Origin: Isoptericola sp. BMS4
Lineage (GTDB): Bacteria; Actinomycetota; Actinomycetes; Actinomycetales; Cellulomonadaceae
Direction: 5' to 3'
Length of the DNA stretch: 64,000 nucleotides
Assembly: GCF_011634835.1 (NCBI RefSeq)
Contig: NZ_SIRP01000001.1
Span: 4,163,192-4,227,191 of the forward strand
The position numbers and the translations under genes were made by a program. Below are positions 34,465 to 43,595 of the stretch, piece by piece. Below the pieces are notes generated by a model. That model searched no databases. It saw nothing but the letters and a program-made list of their open reading frames with translations, and had not been told where the DNA came from. The stretch's first letter is position 1. Every line of letters begins with the position of its first letter.

Positions 34465-34538
34465 GCTTCCTCCTCTCGCCCGGGCGGCTCGTGCGGCCAG
34501 TGTGCCCGACGGGCCGGTCAGTGTCCGTCAGTGTCCGG

Positions 34539-35537
34539 TCACTGCGCCGCGCGCCGGGACAGGTCCGCGCGCACGTCCTCGTGGTCGCCCTCGGCGGCGA
34601 ACGCCTCGAGCGCCTCCTTCGCCTTCTTGCTCAGCTTCTGCGGCACCACGACCTGGATGGTCACGAGCAGGTCCCCGGTCCCCTTCTTGGCCGCCACGCC
34701 GCGGCCGCGCACGCGCAGCACACGGCCCGACGGGGTCCCCGCCGGGACCTTGACCCGGACGGTCCCCCCGTCGAGGGTCGGCACCTCCAGCGTGGTGCCC
34801 AGGGCGGCCTCGCTGAACGTCACCGGGACGGTCATGCGCAGGTCGGAGCCGTCCATCGCGTACACGGGGTGCGGCTCCACGCGGACGGTGACGACGAGGT
34901 CGCCCGCCGGGGCGCCGCCGCTGCCCGGGTACCCGCGCCCGCGGATCCGGATCTTCTGGCCGTCGTGCACGCCCGCCGGGATCCGGACGGTGAGCTTCCG
35001 CTTGTCGACCGTGAGCTCGACCGTGGAGCCCTCGACCGCGGCGCGGAACGGCAGGGACGCGCTCGCCGCGACGTCCTGCCCCTTGCTCGCGGGCGGCGTG
35101 CCGAAGCCCGCGGGCCGGCGGCCGGCGCCGCCCTGGGCCCCGAACATCTGGCTGAGGATGTCCTCGAAGCCCGCGGAGCCGTAGCCCTGCTGGCCGTAGC
35201 GGACGTTCGGGCCGCCACCGCCGCCGAACATGCCGCCGAACACGTCGTCGAAGCCGTTCGCCCCCGGGCCGCCGGGACCGGCCGAGAACCGGGCGCCGCC
35301 GCCCGCCATCGTGCGGACCGCGTCGTACTGCTGGCGCTGCTCCGTGTCGGAGAGCACGGCGTAGGCCTCGCCGATCTCCTTGAACTTGGCCTCCGCGGCC
35401 GCGTCACCCGGGTTCTGGTCCGGGTGGTACTGGCGCGCGAGCTTGCGGTACGCCTTCTTGATGGTCGCGTCGTCGGCGTCCTTGGAAACGCCGAGCGCGG
35501 CGTAGAAGTCCTTCTCGATCCAGTCCTGACCGGTCAC
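34539..35537 (-). CDS. dnaJ: DnaJ-type co-chaperone lacking the zinc finger
   Basis: A 332-residue Hsp40. The J domain occupies about 9-75 with HPD at 38-40. A Gly/Phe-rich linker follows ([10 protein letters not shown]), then the C-terminal peptide-binding domains ([17 protein letters not shown], then [10 protein letters not shown] and GDLLVTIQV). The four CxxCxGxG zinc repeats of classical DnaJ are absent, so it is a type II (CbpA-like) J protein, although it stands in the dnaJ position of the HspR operon. AGGGAGG before GTG 35537 supports the start. A long inverted repeat separates it from grpE. Confidence 0.9.
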   Translation of the reverse strand: MTGQDWIEKDFYAALGVSKDADDATIKKAYRKLARQYHPDQNPGDAAAEAKFKEIGEAYAVLSDTEQRQQYDAVRTMAGGGARFSAGPGGPGANGFDDVFGGMFGGGGGPNVRYGQQGYGSAGFEDILSQMFGAQGGAGRRPAGFGTPPASKGQDVAASASLPFRAAVEGSTVELTVDKRKLTVRIPAGVHDGQKIRIRGRGYPGSGGAPAGDLVVTVRVEPHPVYAMDGSDLRMTVPVTFSEAALGTTLEVPTLDGGTVRVKVPAGTPSGRVLRVRGRGVAAKKGTGDLLVTIQVVVPQKLSKKAKEALEAFAAEGDHEDVRADLSRRAAQ

Positions 35538-35603
35538 GACGCCTCCCTTCCTTCTGCCATCTTGCCCTCTGTGCGCCGCGCGACGGCGACGGGCGAGGAC
35601 GCT

Positions 35604-35688
35604 CGGTGGTGGGGCCGGGGTGCGTGCGCGAGAGCCGAGCGGGGAACGAGCGAATCATTCGAGCGCACGCACCCCGGCCCCACCACCG
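35604..35688 (-). repeat. 26-bp perfect inverted repeat between grpE and dnaJ
   Basis: 35604-35629 (starting CGGTGGTGGGGCCGGGG) is exactly complementary to 35663-35688, with a 33-nt loop. The right arm touches the grpE stop codon. In the minus-strand transcript this makes a very stable hairpin. The loop contains the small palindrome CGAATCATTCG. The position suggests partial termination, RNA processing or differential stability within the chaperone operon. Confidence 0.85.
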
Positions 35689-36318
35689 TCATTCCGGACC
35701 GACCACGCCGACGCGCGCCGCCCGCACGACCTTCTCGCCGATGCGGTACCCCGGCTCGACGACGAGGTTCACCGTGGTGGTGCTGGCCTCGGCGTCGGCG
35801 TTGTGCATGAGCGCCTCGTGCACGGTGGGGTCGAACTCCTCGCCGACGGCGCCGAACCGCTCGATGCCGAACTTCGCGAGGGTCGCGTCGACCTTCTCCG
35901 CGATGGCCGCCATCGGGCCGGCGAGCTCGCCGTGCTGCTTGGCCCGCTCGATGTCGTCGAGCACGGGCAGCAGCGCGACCAGCACGTCCTGGGTGCCCTG
36001 CGTGCGGGCGGCCTCCTGGTCGCGCAGCGAGCGGTTGCGGTAGTTCGTGAACGCCGCACGCTCACGCTGCAGCGCGTCCAGGTGCTCGGCGGCCTCGGCC
36101 TTCGCCTGGAGCACGTCGGCGCTCTCGGCGGCCTCACCGGTCGGCTCGAAGTCGAGGGCCTCCAGCGGGTCGCCCTCGGGCTGCTCGCCGGCGGCGTCCT
36201 CGGCCGGACGGGCCTCGCCCGTGGCCGGGTCGACCTTGCGCTTGTCCGTGAACTGGAACGGGGCGTCCCCCGAGCCCTCCTCGGGCTCGGGGGTCCCCTG
36301 CTGCGGAGAGTCCGTCAC
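35689..36318 (-). CDS. grpE: Nucleotide exchange factor GrpE
   Basis: A 209-residue GrpE. The acidic, disordered N-terminus (about 1-65) precedes a long helix ([33 protein letters not shown]). The C-terminal beta domain contains [15 protein letters not shown] and [16 protein letters not shown]. It releases ADP from DnaK. The GTG start overlaps the dnaK TGA (GTGA), so translation is coupled. Confidence 0.95.
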   Translation of the reverse strand: MTDSPQQGTPEPEEGSGDAPFQFTDKRKVDPATGEARPAEDAAGEQPEGDPLEALDFEPTGEAAESADVLQAKAEAAEHLDALQRERAAFTNYRNRSLRDQEAARTQGTQDVLVALLPVLDDIERAKQHGELAGPMAAIAEKVDATLAKFGIERFGAVGEEFDPTVHEALMHNADAEASTTTVNLVVEPGYRIGEKVVRAARVGVVGPE

Positions 36319-38192
36319 TTCTTGTCGTCCTCGTCGTCCACGATCTCGGCGTCCACGACGTCCTCGTCGGCCTTCGCGTCGGCCGAGCCCGCACCGGGCG
36401 CGTCGCCCGCCGGGGCCTCGCCGGCCTCGCCGGCCGCCTGCTCGGAGGCGTACAGCGCCTGGCCGATCTTCTGCGAGGAGGCGCCGAGCTTCTCGTACGC
36501 GCTCTTCACGGCGTCGGTGTCGTCACCCTCGAGCGCGGTCTTCACCGCGGCGACGTCCGCCTCGACCTCGGACACGACGTCGGCGGGGAGCTTGTCGCGG
36601 TTGTCCGCGATCTGCTTCTCCATGGAGTAGGCGAAGGCCTCCGCCTGGTTGCGGGTCTCGGCCTCCTCGCGGCGCTTCTTGTCCTCCTCCGCGTGCTCCT
36701 CGGCCTCCTTGACCATGCGGTCGATGTCCTCCTTGGGGAGGGCCGAGCCGCCGGTGATCTTCATCGACTGCTCCTTGCCCGTGCCGCGGTCCTTGGCGGA
36801 CACGTGCACGATGCCGTTCGCGTCGATGTCGAAGGTGACCTCGATCTGCGGCATGCCGCGGGGGGCCGGGGCGATGCCGGTGAGCTCGAAGGTGCCCAGC
36901 GGCTTGTTGTCGCGGGTGAACTCGCGCTCGCCCTGGAAGACCTGGATCGCCACGGACGGCTGGTTGTCCTCCGCCGTGGAGAAGATCTCGCTGCGCTTGG
37001 TCGGGATGGCGGTGTTGCGCTCGATGAGCTTGGTCATCACGCCACCCTTGGTCTCGATGCCGAGGGAGAGCGGGGTGACGTCGATGAGCAGCACGTCCTT
37101 GCGCTCGCCGCCGATGACGCCGGCCTGCAGGGCCGCGCCGACGGCGACGACCTCGTCCGGGTTGACGCCCTTGTTCGCGTCCTTGCCGCCGGTGAGCTCC
37201 TTGACGACCTCGGACACGGCGGGCATGCGGGTGGAGCCGCCGACGAGGATGACGTGGTCGATGTCCGACACCGAGATGCCCGCGTCACGGATGACGGCGT
37301 GGAACGGCTCCTTGGTGCGGTCGATGAGGTCCTGCGTCATCTGCTGGAACTGCGCCCGCGTGAGCTTCTCGTCCAGGTGGATCGGACCGTTCTCGCTCAT
37401 CGACAGGTACTGCATCGAGATGTTGGTGCTCGTCGCGGACGAGAGCTCCTTCTTGGCCTGCTCGGCCGCCTCGCGCAGGCGCTGCAGGGCGATCTTGTCC
37501 TTGGACAGGTCGACGCCCTCGTTGTTCTTCACCTGCTTGATGAGGTGCTCGACGATGCGGTTGTCCCAGTCGTCGCCGCCGAGGCGGTTGTCGCCGGACG
37601 TCGCGCGGACCTGGATGGTCGAGAAGTCGTCCTCGTCCTTGCCCACCTCGAGCAGGGAGACGTCGAACGTACCGCCGCCGAGGTCGAAGACGAGGATCAG
37701 CTCGTCCTCCTTGCCCTTCTCCAGCCCGTAGGCGAGGGCGGCCGCGGTGGGCTCGTTGACGATGCGGCTCACGTTGAGGCCGGCGATCTGGCCGGCGTCC
37801 TTCGTGGCCTGGCGCTCGGCGTCGTTGAAGTACGCCGGGACGGTGATGACCGCATCGGTGACGGGCTCGCCGAGGTACTCCTCGGCGTCACGCTTCAGCT
37901 TGCCCAGGATGCGGGCGCTGATCTCCTGCGCGCTGTAGTCCTTGTCGTCGATCTGCTGCGACCAGTCGGTGCCCATGTGGCGCTTGACCGAGCTGATGGT
38001 GCGGTCGACGTTCGTGACGGCCTGGCGCTTGGCCACCTCACCGACGAGCACCTCGCCCGTCTTGGAGAAGGCGACGACGGAGGGCGTGGTGCGCGAGCCC
38101 TCCGCATTCGCGATGACGGTGGGCTCGCCGCCCTCCAGGACGGCGACCACCGAGTTGGTGGTACCGAGGTCGATACCGACTGCTCGAGCCAT
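36315..38192 (-). CDS. dnaK: Molecular chaperone DnaK (Hsp70)
   Basis: A 625-residue Hsp70 of normal length. The N-terminal ATPase has phosphate loops GIDLGTTNS (6-14), [15 protein letters not shown] and [14 protein letters not shown]. The C-terminal substrate domain has the usual [14 protein letters not shown] and the lid helices. The acidic tail ends [15 protein letters not shown], 8 nt before ATG 38192, sets the start. It is the first gene of the dnaK-grpE-dnaJ-hspR operon, under HAIR control. Confidence 0.98.
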   Translation of the reverse strand: MARAVGIDLGTTNSVVAVLEGGEPTVIANAEGSRTTPSVVAFSKTGEVLVGEVAKRQAVTNVDRTISSVKRHMGTDWSQQIDDKDYSAQEISARILGKLKRDAEEYLGEPVTDAVITVPAYFNDAERQATKDAGQIAGLNVSRIVNEPTAAALAYGLEKGKEDELILVFDLGGGTFDVSLLEVGKDEDDFSTIQVRATSGDNRLGGDDWDNRIVEHLIKQVKNNEGVDLSKDKIALQRLREAAEQAKKELSSATSTNISMQYLSMSENGPIHLDEKLTRAQFQQMTQDLIDRTKEPFHAVIRDAGISVSDIDHVILVGGSTRMPAVSEVVKELTGGKDANKGVNPDEVVAVGAALQAGVIGGERKDVLLIDVTPLSLGIETKGGVMTKLIERNTAIPTKRSEIFSTAEDNQPSVAIQVFQGEREFTRDNKPLGTFELTGIAPAPRGMPQIEVTFDIDANGIVHVSAKDRGTGKEQSMKITGGSALPKEDIDRMVKEAEEHAEEDKKRREEAETRNQAEAFAYSMEKQIADNRDKLPADVVSEVEADVAAVKTALEGDDTDAVKSAYEKLGASSQKIGQALYASEQAAGEAGEAPAGDAPGAGSADAKADEDVVDAEIVDDEDDKK

Positions 38193-38234
38193 GTGTGCTG
38201 CCTCCGTGTCAGGGAAGTCCCGGGTCGGGACGTC

Positions 38235-38259
38235 AGGTTGAGTCGTCTGCACTCAACCT
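38235..38259. promoter_or_regulatory. HAIR operator 1 (HspR site) upstream of dnaK
   Basis: AGGTTGAGT, 7-nt spacer, ACTCAACCT: a perfect 9-bp dyad. It matches the HAIR consensus CTTGAGT-N7-ACTCAAG except for the outermost base pair. It lies 43 bp upstream of the dnaK start codon. Confidence 0.9.
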
Positions 38260-38299
38260 AGGCCGCCGGGGTACGGGATGTCCAGCCGGCAAGGCGAAA

Positions 38300-38320
38300 G
38301 TTGAGTCTGCTCCACTCAAC
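38300..38320. promoter_or_regulatory. HAIR operator 2 (HspR site) upstream of dnaK
   Basis: GTTGAGT-CTGCTCC-ACTCAAC, a second perfect 7-bp dyad with the same N7 spacing, centred 63 bp (about six helical turns) upstream of operator 1. The paired sites suggest cooperative HspR binding around the promoter. Confidence 0.88.
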
Positions 38321-38358
38321 GTTGCCTCGGGCGCCCGTATTCCCGCTGGCCACCCGAG

Positions 38359-38379
38359 CTGTTCGCTCACAGCGAACAG
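38359..38379. terminator. Hairpin between cold-shock gene and dnaK promoter region
   Basis: CTGTTCGCT-CAC-AGCGAACAG gives a perfect 9-bp stem with a 3-nt loop. It lies about 100 bp downstream of the cold-shock gene stop on the minus strand and 39 bp from HAIR operator 2. Terminator or operator roles cannot be told apart; there is no U-tract. Confidence 0.45.
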
Positions 38380-38476
38380 GGTCGCTCGAGCCCGGTCGAG
38401 GTCCCGGACGACTGGCGGGCGAGCGACGGCGGAGACCGCGCCCTGGCTCCGACGGCGCCCGCCGCCACCCCGCCGC

Positions 38477-39406
38477 TCAGATCAGCTCGACGCCGTCGGC
38501 CTGCGGCCCCCGGTCGCTCTGGCGGACCTTGAACCGGACCCGGTCGCCCTCCTCCAGGACCTCGGAGCCCCGCACGACCGACACGTGCACGAACAGGTCC
38601 GCACCGCCGGCATCGGGCGTGATGAAGCCGAACCCGCGGTCCTCGTCGTAGCGCGCGACGGTGCCCTCGCCCCCGCGCACGGGCCCGCCGGAGCCCGGGG
38701 AACGGCCCGGCCGCCCGCGGTCCGCGCCCGCGCGGGCGTTCCCGGAGCCGCGCACGAGCCGCACGTGGCGAGCGTTCGGCCCGCGGTCGCCGTCGACGAC
38801 GTCGTACGTCACGCGCGCACCCTCGACGAGCTCGGTCAGCCCTCCAGCCAGAGCCTTGACGTGGACGAAGACGTCCTCGCCGCCGCCGTCGGGAGCGATG
38901 AACCCGAAGCCCTTGACGTCGTCGAACCACGACACCGTGCCGTCCGCCCCGTCGGACGCGGGCCGCGCGGCCTGGTCCCCGAGCGGCAGCAGGTGGTCCG
39001 CCTGCGGGCCCTTCTCCCCCTCGACGACGAGGAACGCGACCCGCTGCCCCTCCGAGATCACACCGCCGGTGACGATGGCCGAGCTGTGCACGAAGACCTC
39101 GGCGCGGCCGTCGTCGGGCGTGACGAAGCCGTACCCCTTGGCCGGCTCGTACCAGTTGACGGTGCCGAGCACGCCCACGGGCTCGTCGGCGGCCCGGTCG
39201 CCCGTGACCCGGACGCGGCGCGCCTGCGGGCCACGGTCACCCTCGCCCACCTCGAACTCGACGGCCTGCCCCTCGCGGAGCTGCTTCGGCCCGTCGTCGC
39301 CGACGATCTCCGACGCGTGCACGAACAGGTCGTCGGCATCGTTCCCGAGGTCGATGAAGCCGAACCCTCGGTCGGCGTCGAACCATCGGACAGTTCCCTG
39401 GGGCAC
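38477..39406 (-). CDS. Protein with four tandem cold-shock domains
   Basis: The 309-residue protein is made of four CSDs at about 3-68, 80-142, 155-218 and 247-309, joined by short linkers. The RNP1-like motifs are RGFGFI (13-18), KGYGFV (90-95), KGFGFI (165-170) and RGFGFI (257-262). The RNP2-like motifs are LFVH, VFVH, VFVH and LFVH. Each domain ends G-x-x-GPxA. The third linker is Arg/Gly/Pro-rich (about 219-246). Bacterial CSDs bind single-stranded RNA or DNA, normally as one 65-70-residue domain. GAGGAG, 6-7 nt upstream of GTG 39406, fixes the start. It lies upstream of dnaK on the same strand but outside the HAIR sites. Confidence 0.92.
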   Translation of the reverse strand: MPQGTVRWFDADRGFGFIDLGNDADDLFVHASEIVGDDGPKQLREGQAVEFEVGEGDRGPQARRVRVTGDRAADEPVGVLGTVNWYEPAKGYGFVTPDDGRAEVFVHSSAIVTGGVISEGQRVAFLVVEGEKGPQADHLLPLGDQAARPASDGADGTVSWFDDVKGFGFIAPDGGGEDVFVHVKALAGGLTELVEGARVTYDVVDGDRGPNARHVRLVRGSGNARAGADRGRPGRSPGSGGPVRGGEGTVARYDEDRGFGFITPDAGGADLFVHVSVVRGSEVLEEGDRVRFKVRQSDRGPQADGVELI

Positions 39407-39561
39407 TGAGGACTCCTCGTCTCGGCAGATGTTGCTGCCTTCCAGTGTCCCCGACAGCGCCGCCGGCAGGCGCGTCCCACCGTGTGGGGCACGCCTCACG
39501 ACCGCTCCGCGGGCGCGACACGGCACCGGCCCGGACCCTGCCTTGACCTCACGCTCACGAC

Positions 39562-39595
39562 GTGTCACTGTATTAGCGGCTTAATACAGCGACAC
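39562..39595. promoter_or_regulatory. GntR-type operator overlapping the promoter
   Basis: The dyad core CTGTATTA-GCGGCT-TAATACAG (39568-39589) is extended by GTGTC / GACAC, with one mismatch per arm. It directly precedes the GGAGG of the GntR gene and overlaps A/T-rich -10-like bases. TTGACC at 39543-39548 is a possible -35. Autorepression by the YtrA-like protein is inferred. Confidence 0.75.
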
Positions 39596-39606
39596 GGAGG
39601 GGTGGG

Positions 39607-39990
39607 ATGGAGTTCGACACCGGCTCCCCAATCTGGGGCCAGCTCGTGGCGGAGTTCTCCCGGCGGATCGTCACCGGCGAGTGGCCCGCCGGCACGAAGA
39701 TCTCCGGGGTCCGGGACCTGGCCGCCGAGCTCGGCGTCAACCCCAACACCGTGCAGCGCGCCCTGGCCGAGCTCGAACGACGGGAGCTGTGCCGTTCGGC
39801 ACGGACCGCCGGCCGCTTCGTCACCGACGAGGAGGCGCGGATCGACACCCTGCGGGCCGAGCTCGCCCAGGAGGCGGCCGACGACTTCATCGACCGGGCA
39901 CGCGGCCTCGGCATGGGCCCGGACCACGCGCAGCGACTCATCGAGGAGAGATGGCATGACCACCACGCCGACACCCCTGCAGGAGCGTGA
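39607..39990 (+). CDS. GntR-family regulator, YtrA subfamily
   Basis: The 127-residue protein has a GntR winged helix at about 8-75 (SPIWGQLVAEFSRRIVTGEWPAG, shown as LVAEFSRRIVTGEWPAG; GVNPNTVQRALAELE) and only a short helical tail. This is the YtrA arrangement that controls adjacent ABC transporters. A near-perfect dyad lies just upstream. Its 3' end overlaps the ABC ATPase gene by 35 bp. GGAGG precedes the ATG. The ligand is unknown; cell-wall-antibiotic stress is typical of the subfamily. Confidence 0.9.
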   Translation: MEFDTGSPIWGQLVAEFSRRIVTGEWPAGTKISGVRDLAAELGVNPNTVQRALAELERRELCRSARTAGRFVTDEEARIDTLRAELAQEAADDFIDRARGLGMGPDHAQRLIEERWHDHHADTPAGA

Positions 39991-40705
39991 ACCGACGATG
40001 CCGGACCGACAGGCCCTGGTCAGCGTGCGCGACCTGACGGTGCGCTACGGGTCCCGCACCGCCCTCGACCACCTCGACCTCGACCTCCCGTCCGGGCAGA
40101 TCGTCGGCCTGCTGGGCGAGAACGGGTGCGGCAAGTCCACCCTCCTCAAGACCCTCGCCGGTCTGTACGCCGACCACACCGGCGTCGTGCGGGTCGCGGG
40201 CCGCCCGCTCGGACCGGCGTCCAAGGCCGTGGTGTCCTACCTGCCGGACCGCAGCGCCCTGCCCGAGCGGGCCCGCGTGAGCTACTGCCTGGAACTGTTC
40301 GAGGACTTCTACGCCGACTTCGACCGCGCCAAGGCCACGGAGCTGCTCGCGTCCTTCGGGCTGGAGACGTCGCTGCGGCTCAAGGAGATGTCCAAGGGCA
40401 TGCGCGAGAAGGTGCACATCTCGCTGGCCATGGCGCGCCGCGCACGGGTGTTCCTGCTCGACGAGCCGATCTCCGGCGTCGACCCGGCCGCCCGCGAGGG
40501 GATCCTCGACGGCATCCTGCGCACCCTCGACCCCGACTCGCTGCTCCTGGTCGCCACCCACCTGGTGCACGACCTCGAGACCGCGCTCGACTCCGTGGTG
40601 ATGATGCGCCACGGGCGCGTGCTCCTCACCGGCGAGGTCGACGACCTGCGCGCCGAGCACGGGGCCAGCCTCGAGCAGATCTTCCGAAAGGTGTACGCGT
40701 CATGA
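39956..40705 (+). CDS. ABC transporter ATPase (YtrB-like)
   Basis: A 249-residue ATPase. Walker A is GENGCGKST (54-62). The signature loop is SKGMREKVHIS, and Walker B is VFLLDEPISGVD. The H-loop lies in VATHLVHD. The non-canonical KGM signature is typical of ABC-2/YtrB-type exporters. I choose ATG 39956 because GAGGAG is 8 nt upstream, which gives a 35-bp overlap with the GntR gene; ATG 39998 is an alternative. The permease follows in an ATGA overlap. Confidence 0.87.
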   Translation: MTTTPTPLQEREPTMPDRQALVSVRDLTVRYGSRTALDHLDLDLPSGQIVGLLGENGCGKSTLLKTLAGLYADHTGVVRVAGRPLGPASKAVVSYLPDRSALPERARVSYCLELFEDFYADFDRAKATELLASFGLETSLRLKEMSKGMREKVHISLAMARRARVFLLDEPISGVDPAAREGILDGILRTLDPDSLLLVATHLVHDLETALDSVVMMRHGRVLLTGEVDDLRAEHGASLEQIFRKVYAS

Positions 40706-41517
40706 GAACGGTGCTCAAGCACGAGATCATCCGCACCCGGGCGATGCTCGGCCTCGCCGTCGGGGTCGCGCTGCTGCTCGCGATCGCCGGCACCGCGCTC
40801 GCCGCGACCGGGTGGCCCGTCCTGGCCGAGCTCGGTCTCGTCCTTCTCCTCGGGGTGACGGTCGGCCTGCTCCCGGCCTGCCAGCTCCTCCTGGCCGTCG
40901 ACTACTGGCGTTCCTGCTACGGGCGCACCGGCTACCTCATCCACACGCTGCCCCTGCCCGGCCCGACGCTCTACTGGGGCAAGATCGTCTGGGCGTGGCT
41001 CGTCTCGGTCGCCGCGACGCTGGTCGGTGTCGGGATCGCCGTGGCGGGCTCGGGCGTCCTGTCCCTGCGCGACGGGTCCGTCATGGGGTCGCCCGCGACC
41101 GTGCTCCGCGAGGCGTGGACCGCGCTGACCGACGTGACCTCCGCGTGGGGCGTGGCCGCGATCGCGGTGCTGGCCCTGGCGTACGTCCTCATGGCGCCCG
41201 CGCAGTACTACTTCGCCGGCTCCGTCGGCAGCCAGGCGCCGATGAACCGGCTCGGCGTCGGCGGCCCGGTGCTGGTCTGGCTCGGCCTGTACGTGGCGGT
41301 CCAGGTGCTCACGCTCGTGTCGTTCGTCGTCGTCCCACTCGGCGTCGGACTCACCGACGGCCGGCTCGCGCTGGTGCCGTTCCACCTGTTCGCCGACCTG
41401 TCGGCCGACTCCGCCGCCGTCATGCCGATCGGCTTCGTCCCCACCCTGCTGCTCGTGTCCGTGGCGTGCGTCGTGTGGACCGTGCGCTCCTGGAAGCGGC
41501 GCGTGTCGCTGGTCTGA
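40702..41517 (+). CDS. ABC-2-type membrane protein, partner of the YtrB-like ATPase
   Basis: A 271-residue integral membrane protein with about six hydrophobic stretches (first at about 14-55). It starts MRTVLKHEIIRTRAML, as ABC-2 permeases often do. The segments around YWRSCYGRTGYLIHTLPL match the conserved first-loop region of this exporter type. It is coupled to the ATPase by ATGA. It completes a three-gene regulator-ATPase-permease unit, which is probably a stress-induced exporter. Confidence 0.78.
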   Translation: MRTVLKHEIIRTRAMLGLAVGVALLLAIAGTALAATGWPVLAELGLVLLLGVTVGLLPACQLLLAVDYWRSCYGRTGYLIHTLPLPGPTLYWGKIVWAWLVSVAATLVGVGIAVAGSGVLSLRDGSVMGSPATVLREAWTALTDVTSAWGVAAIAVLALAYVLMAPAQYYFAGSVGSQAPMNRLGVGGPVLVWLGLYVAVQVLTLVSFVVVPLGVGLTDGRLALVPFHLFADLSADSAAVMPIGFVPTLLLVSVACVVWTVRSWKRRVSLV

Positions 41518-41546
41518 CCACCGAGGAACGACGAGGTCCAGCGCCG

Positions 41547-42107
41547 TCAGCGCGGGGACGGGCAGCGTTCCTCCCACGGCACGAGCGGCGCCGGTGGCTG
41601 CGGGTGGTCCGACGCGCGCAGCATGAGGTCCACCACCGCGACGCGCACGCGCGCCCACTCGGCCTCGTCGGTGGACCCGCCGAGCTCGAGGATGCGACGC
41701 AGGAGCAGGACGGCCCGTGCGGTGTCGACGGGCCGGGCGCCCTCCTGCGCCACGGCCCGCACCACCTGGGCGGCGAGGATCTCCCCGCGGGACCCGGCCG
41801 GGAGCCGGGTGGAGCTCGCGAGGCGCAGCGGCACCGGTGACGCCCGCAACGACCAGCGGGTGCCGGGCCCGGTGTGGATGACGACGGTCGCCGGGCCGCG
41901 CAGCAGCGACACGACCATCAGCGTCACCGCGAGGAGCACGACCGCACCCCCGACCACGCACGTGAGCCCGAGGACGGGCCGGTCGCCATCCCGCACGAGG
42001 ATCAGGACGCCGATCGCCGTCGCCCACAGCGCGAGCCCGCCGGCCGCCACGAGGGCGAAGACCAGACCGGCCGGGGTCTCCCCGGGCCGGCGCCGACGAG
42101 TGCTCAT
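41547..42107 (-). CDS. Hypothetical membrane protein
   Basis: The 186-residue protein has two hydrophobic segments at about 15-38 and 46-68. A hydrophilic, partly helical region containing PAGSRGEILAAQVVRAVAQEG follows, probably cytoplasmic. I recognise no family. It lies between the convergent ABC exporter and the same-strand MFS gene (30-bp gap). The start ATG has only a weak CAGGG upstream. Confidence 0.6.
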   Translation of the reverse strand: MSTRRRRPGETPAGLVFALVAAGGLALWATAIGVLILVRDGDRPVLGLTCVVGGAVVLLAVTLMVVSLLRGPATVVIHTGPGTRWSLRASPVPLRLASSTRLPAGSRGEILAAQVVRAVAQEGARPVDTARAVLLLRRILELGGSTDEAEWARVRVAVVDLMLRASDHPQPPAPLVPWEERCPSPR

Positions 42108-42137
42108 ACCCTGTCGTTGCCGGCGGCCCCCCGTTCG

Positions 42138-43451
42138 CTACGGCCGGAGCGGGTGAAACTCGGTGCCGGCCGGACCGGCGACGACGCGCTCCCCCCGGCC
42201 GGCACGGGTGTCCCGGACGTGGCGGGCGCCGCCCCAGGGCCGCCGGTGCCCGTGCCCGACGGCCACCCAGGCGACGCCGACGACGGCGGCCAGCACCTGT
42301 GCGGCGCCGGCCGCGGCGAGGACGGGGCCGGCGCCGAAGCGCCCGATGAGGCCGCCGCCGAGGAGCAGGCCGAGCGAGGCACCGACGCTGTGCAGGACCA
42401 TCTCGACGGTGAACGCCAGGCGGCGCTCCGCGCCCGCGGTCCGCTCGCTGATGAGCGCGTTGAGGGCGGTGATGCCCAGCGGCATGGCGGCCCCGCCGAG
42501 GGCGGCCGCCGCGCCGATCAGGAGCAGGTCGGGCGCCACGAGGGGCAGGGCCACGAACGACAGGCCGACCACGACGCAGGACGTGGCGACGGTCGCGACG
42601 CGGGGCAGCCGGTCCACGACGGCCGGCACGACGAACGACACGGCGAGGGACGCCGCCCCGTACCCGCTCATCCCGGCCGCGACGAGCGCGCCCGGGCGGT
42701 CGAGCTCCGCGCCGAGGAGTGCCAGGCCGAGGCTGAACGCGAACCACGCCAGCCCGCCGACCCCGGTCAGGACGACGCCGACGGCGACGTCGGGGCGGGC
42801 GGCGAACAGCTGCCGCACGGTCGGCGGTGGTTCGTGCGCCGCCGGCGGGCCGCTCGCCGTACGCCCGACCTCGCCCACCGACGGCACGGTGAGCACCGCG
42901 GCCGCGCCGGCGAGCAGCGCCACGGCCTCGCACCACAGCAGCGGGCCCGCGCCCCACGTGGCGACGAGCCACGCGCCGAAGGGCGGCGCGAAGATCATCG
43001 ACACCCGGCGGGCGAGGTCCTGCCAGGACAGCCACCGCGCGGCCGACGTCGTGGCGCCGTCCTCGACGGCGGCGTCGGCGAGGTCGGAGGTCAGGGCCCG
43101 CTGGGCCGGGCCGCCCAGCGCCCCGGCCGCGCCGGTGACGAGACCGGAGGCGCACAGGACGGCGGCCCCCACCCCGACCGTGCCGGCGGCCACGGGCACG
43201 ACGACGAGCCCGGCCGCCTGGACGAGCAGCACGACCGCGAGGGCGCGGCCGCTGACGATCCGTTCGCGCAGGCGCCGCCCCCACCGGCCGACCGTGAGCA
43301 GCGGCAGCCCGGCGGCGCCGCCGACGAGACCGGTGGTCCAGGCGTCGCCGGTCTCCGCGAGCGCGACCAGCGGCAGGGCGACGGCCGTGAGTCGGGTGCC
43401 GATCCAGGTGACGAAGGTGGTGAGGGTGAGGACGACGAGAGACCCGGGCAC
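42138..43451 (-). CDS. MFS transporter
   Basis: The 437-residue protein has about 12 hydrophobic segments in two halves, separated by a hydrophilic loop with RTASGPPAAHEPPPTVRQLF. The motif-A region reads GGAAGLPLLTVGRWGRRLRERI (shown as GLPLLTVGRWGRRLRE). It resembles drug or metabolite exporters. I place the start at GTG 43451, because GAGGAGG (43467-43461) would abut the upstream ATG 43460 with no spacer but gives 9 nt to the GTG. Confidence 0.85.
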   Translation of the reverse strand: MPGSLVVLTLTTFVTWIGTRLTAVALPLVALAETGDAWTTGLVGGAAGLPLLTVGRWGRRLRERIVSGRALAVVLLVQAAGLVVVPVAAGTVGVGAAVLCASGLVTGAAGALGGPAQRALTSDLADAAVEDGATTSAARWLSWQDLARRVSMIFAPPFGAWLVATWGAGPLLWCEAVALLAGAAAVLTVPSVGEVGRTASGPPAAHEPPPTVRQLFAARPDVAVGVVLTGVGGLAWFAFSLGLALLGAELDRPGALVAAGMSGYGAASLAVSFVVPAVVDRLPRVATVATSCVVVGLSFVALPLVAPDLLLIGAAAALGGAAMPLGITALNALISERTAGAERRLAFTVEMVLHSVGASLGLLLGGGLIGRFGAGPVLAAAGAAQVLAAVVGVAWVAVGHGHRRPWGGARHVRDTRAGRGERVVAGPAGTEFHPLRP

Positions 43452-43595
43452 GCGTCGCATCCTCCTCGTGAGCGCCGCCGATCGGAAGGGGTCCGGTCGG
43501 CGTGCCGACTCATCGGCGCAGCGCGTCGACCTGCGGCGACACGAGATCCGGCGACCGGCGCCGTGGCGCGGCCCGGTGCGGAGGCGGGCTGAGCC

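Noticed and set aside
38193-38476. CIRCE (HrcA) element upstream of dnaK
   Set aside because: The dyads have the HAIR sequence and N7 spacer; no TTAGCACTC-N9-GAGTGCTAA-like site is present.
40309-43284. 991-codon minus-strand frame spanning the ABC exporter and MFS genes
   Set aside because: It overlaps genes with clear Walker motifs and membrane segments; the composition is Arg/Gly-rich and no start signal is seen.
43452-43460. ATG 43460 as start of the MFS gene
   Set aside because: Its Shine-Dalgarno sequence would directly touch the ATG; the GTG three codons on has correct spacing.
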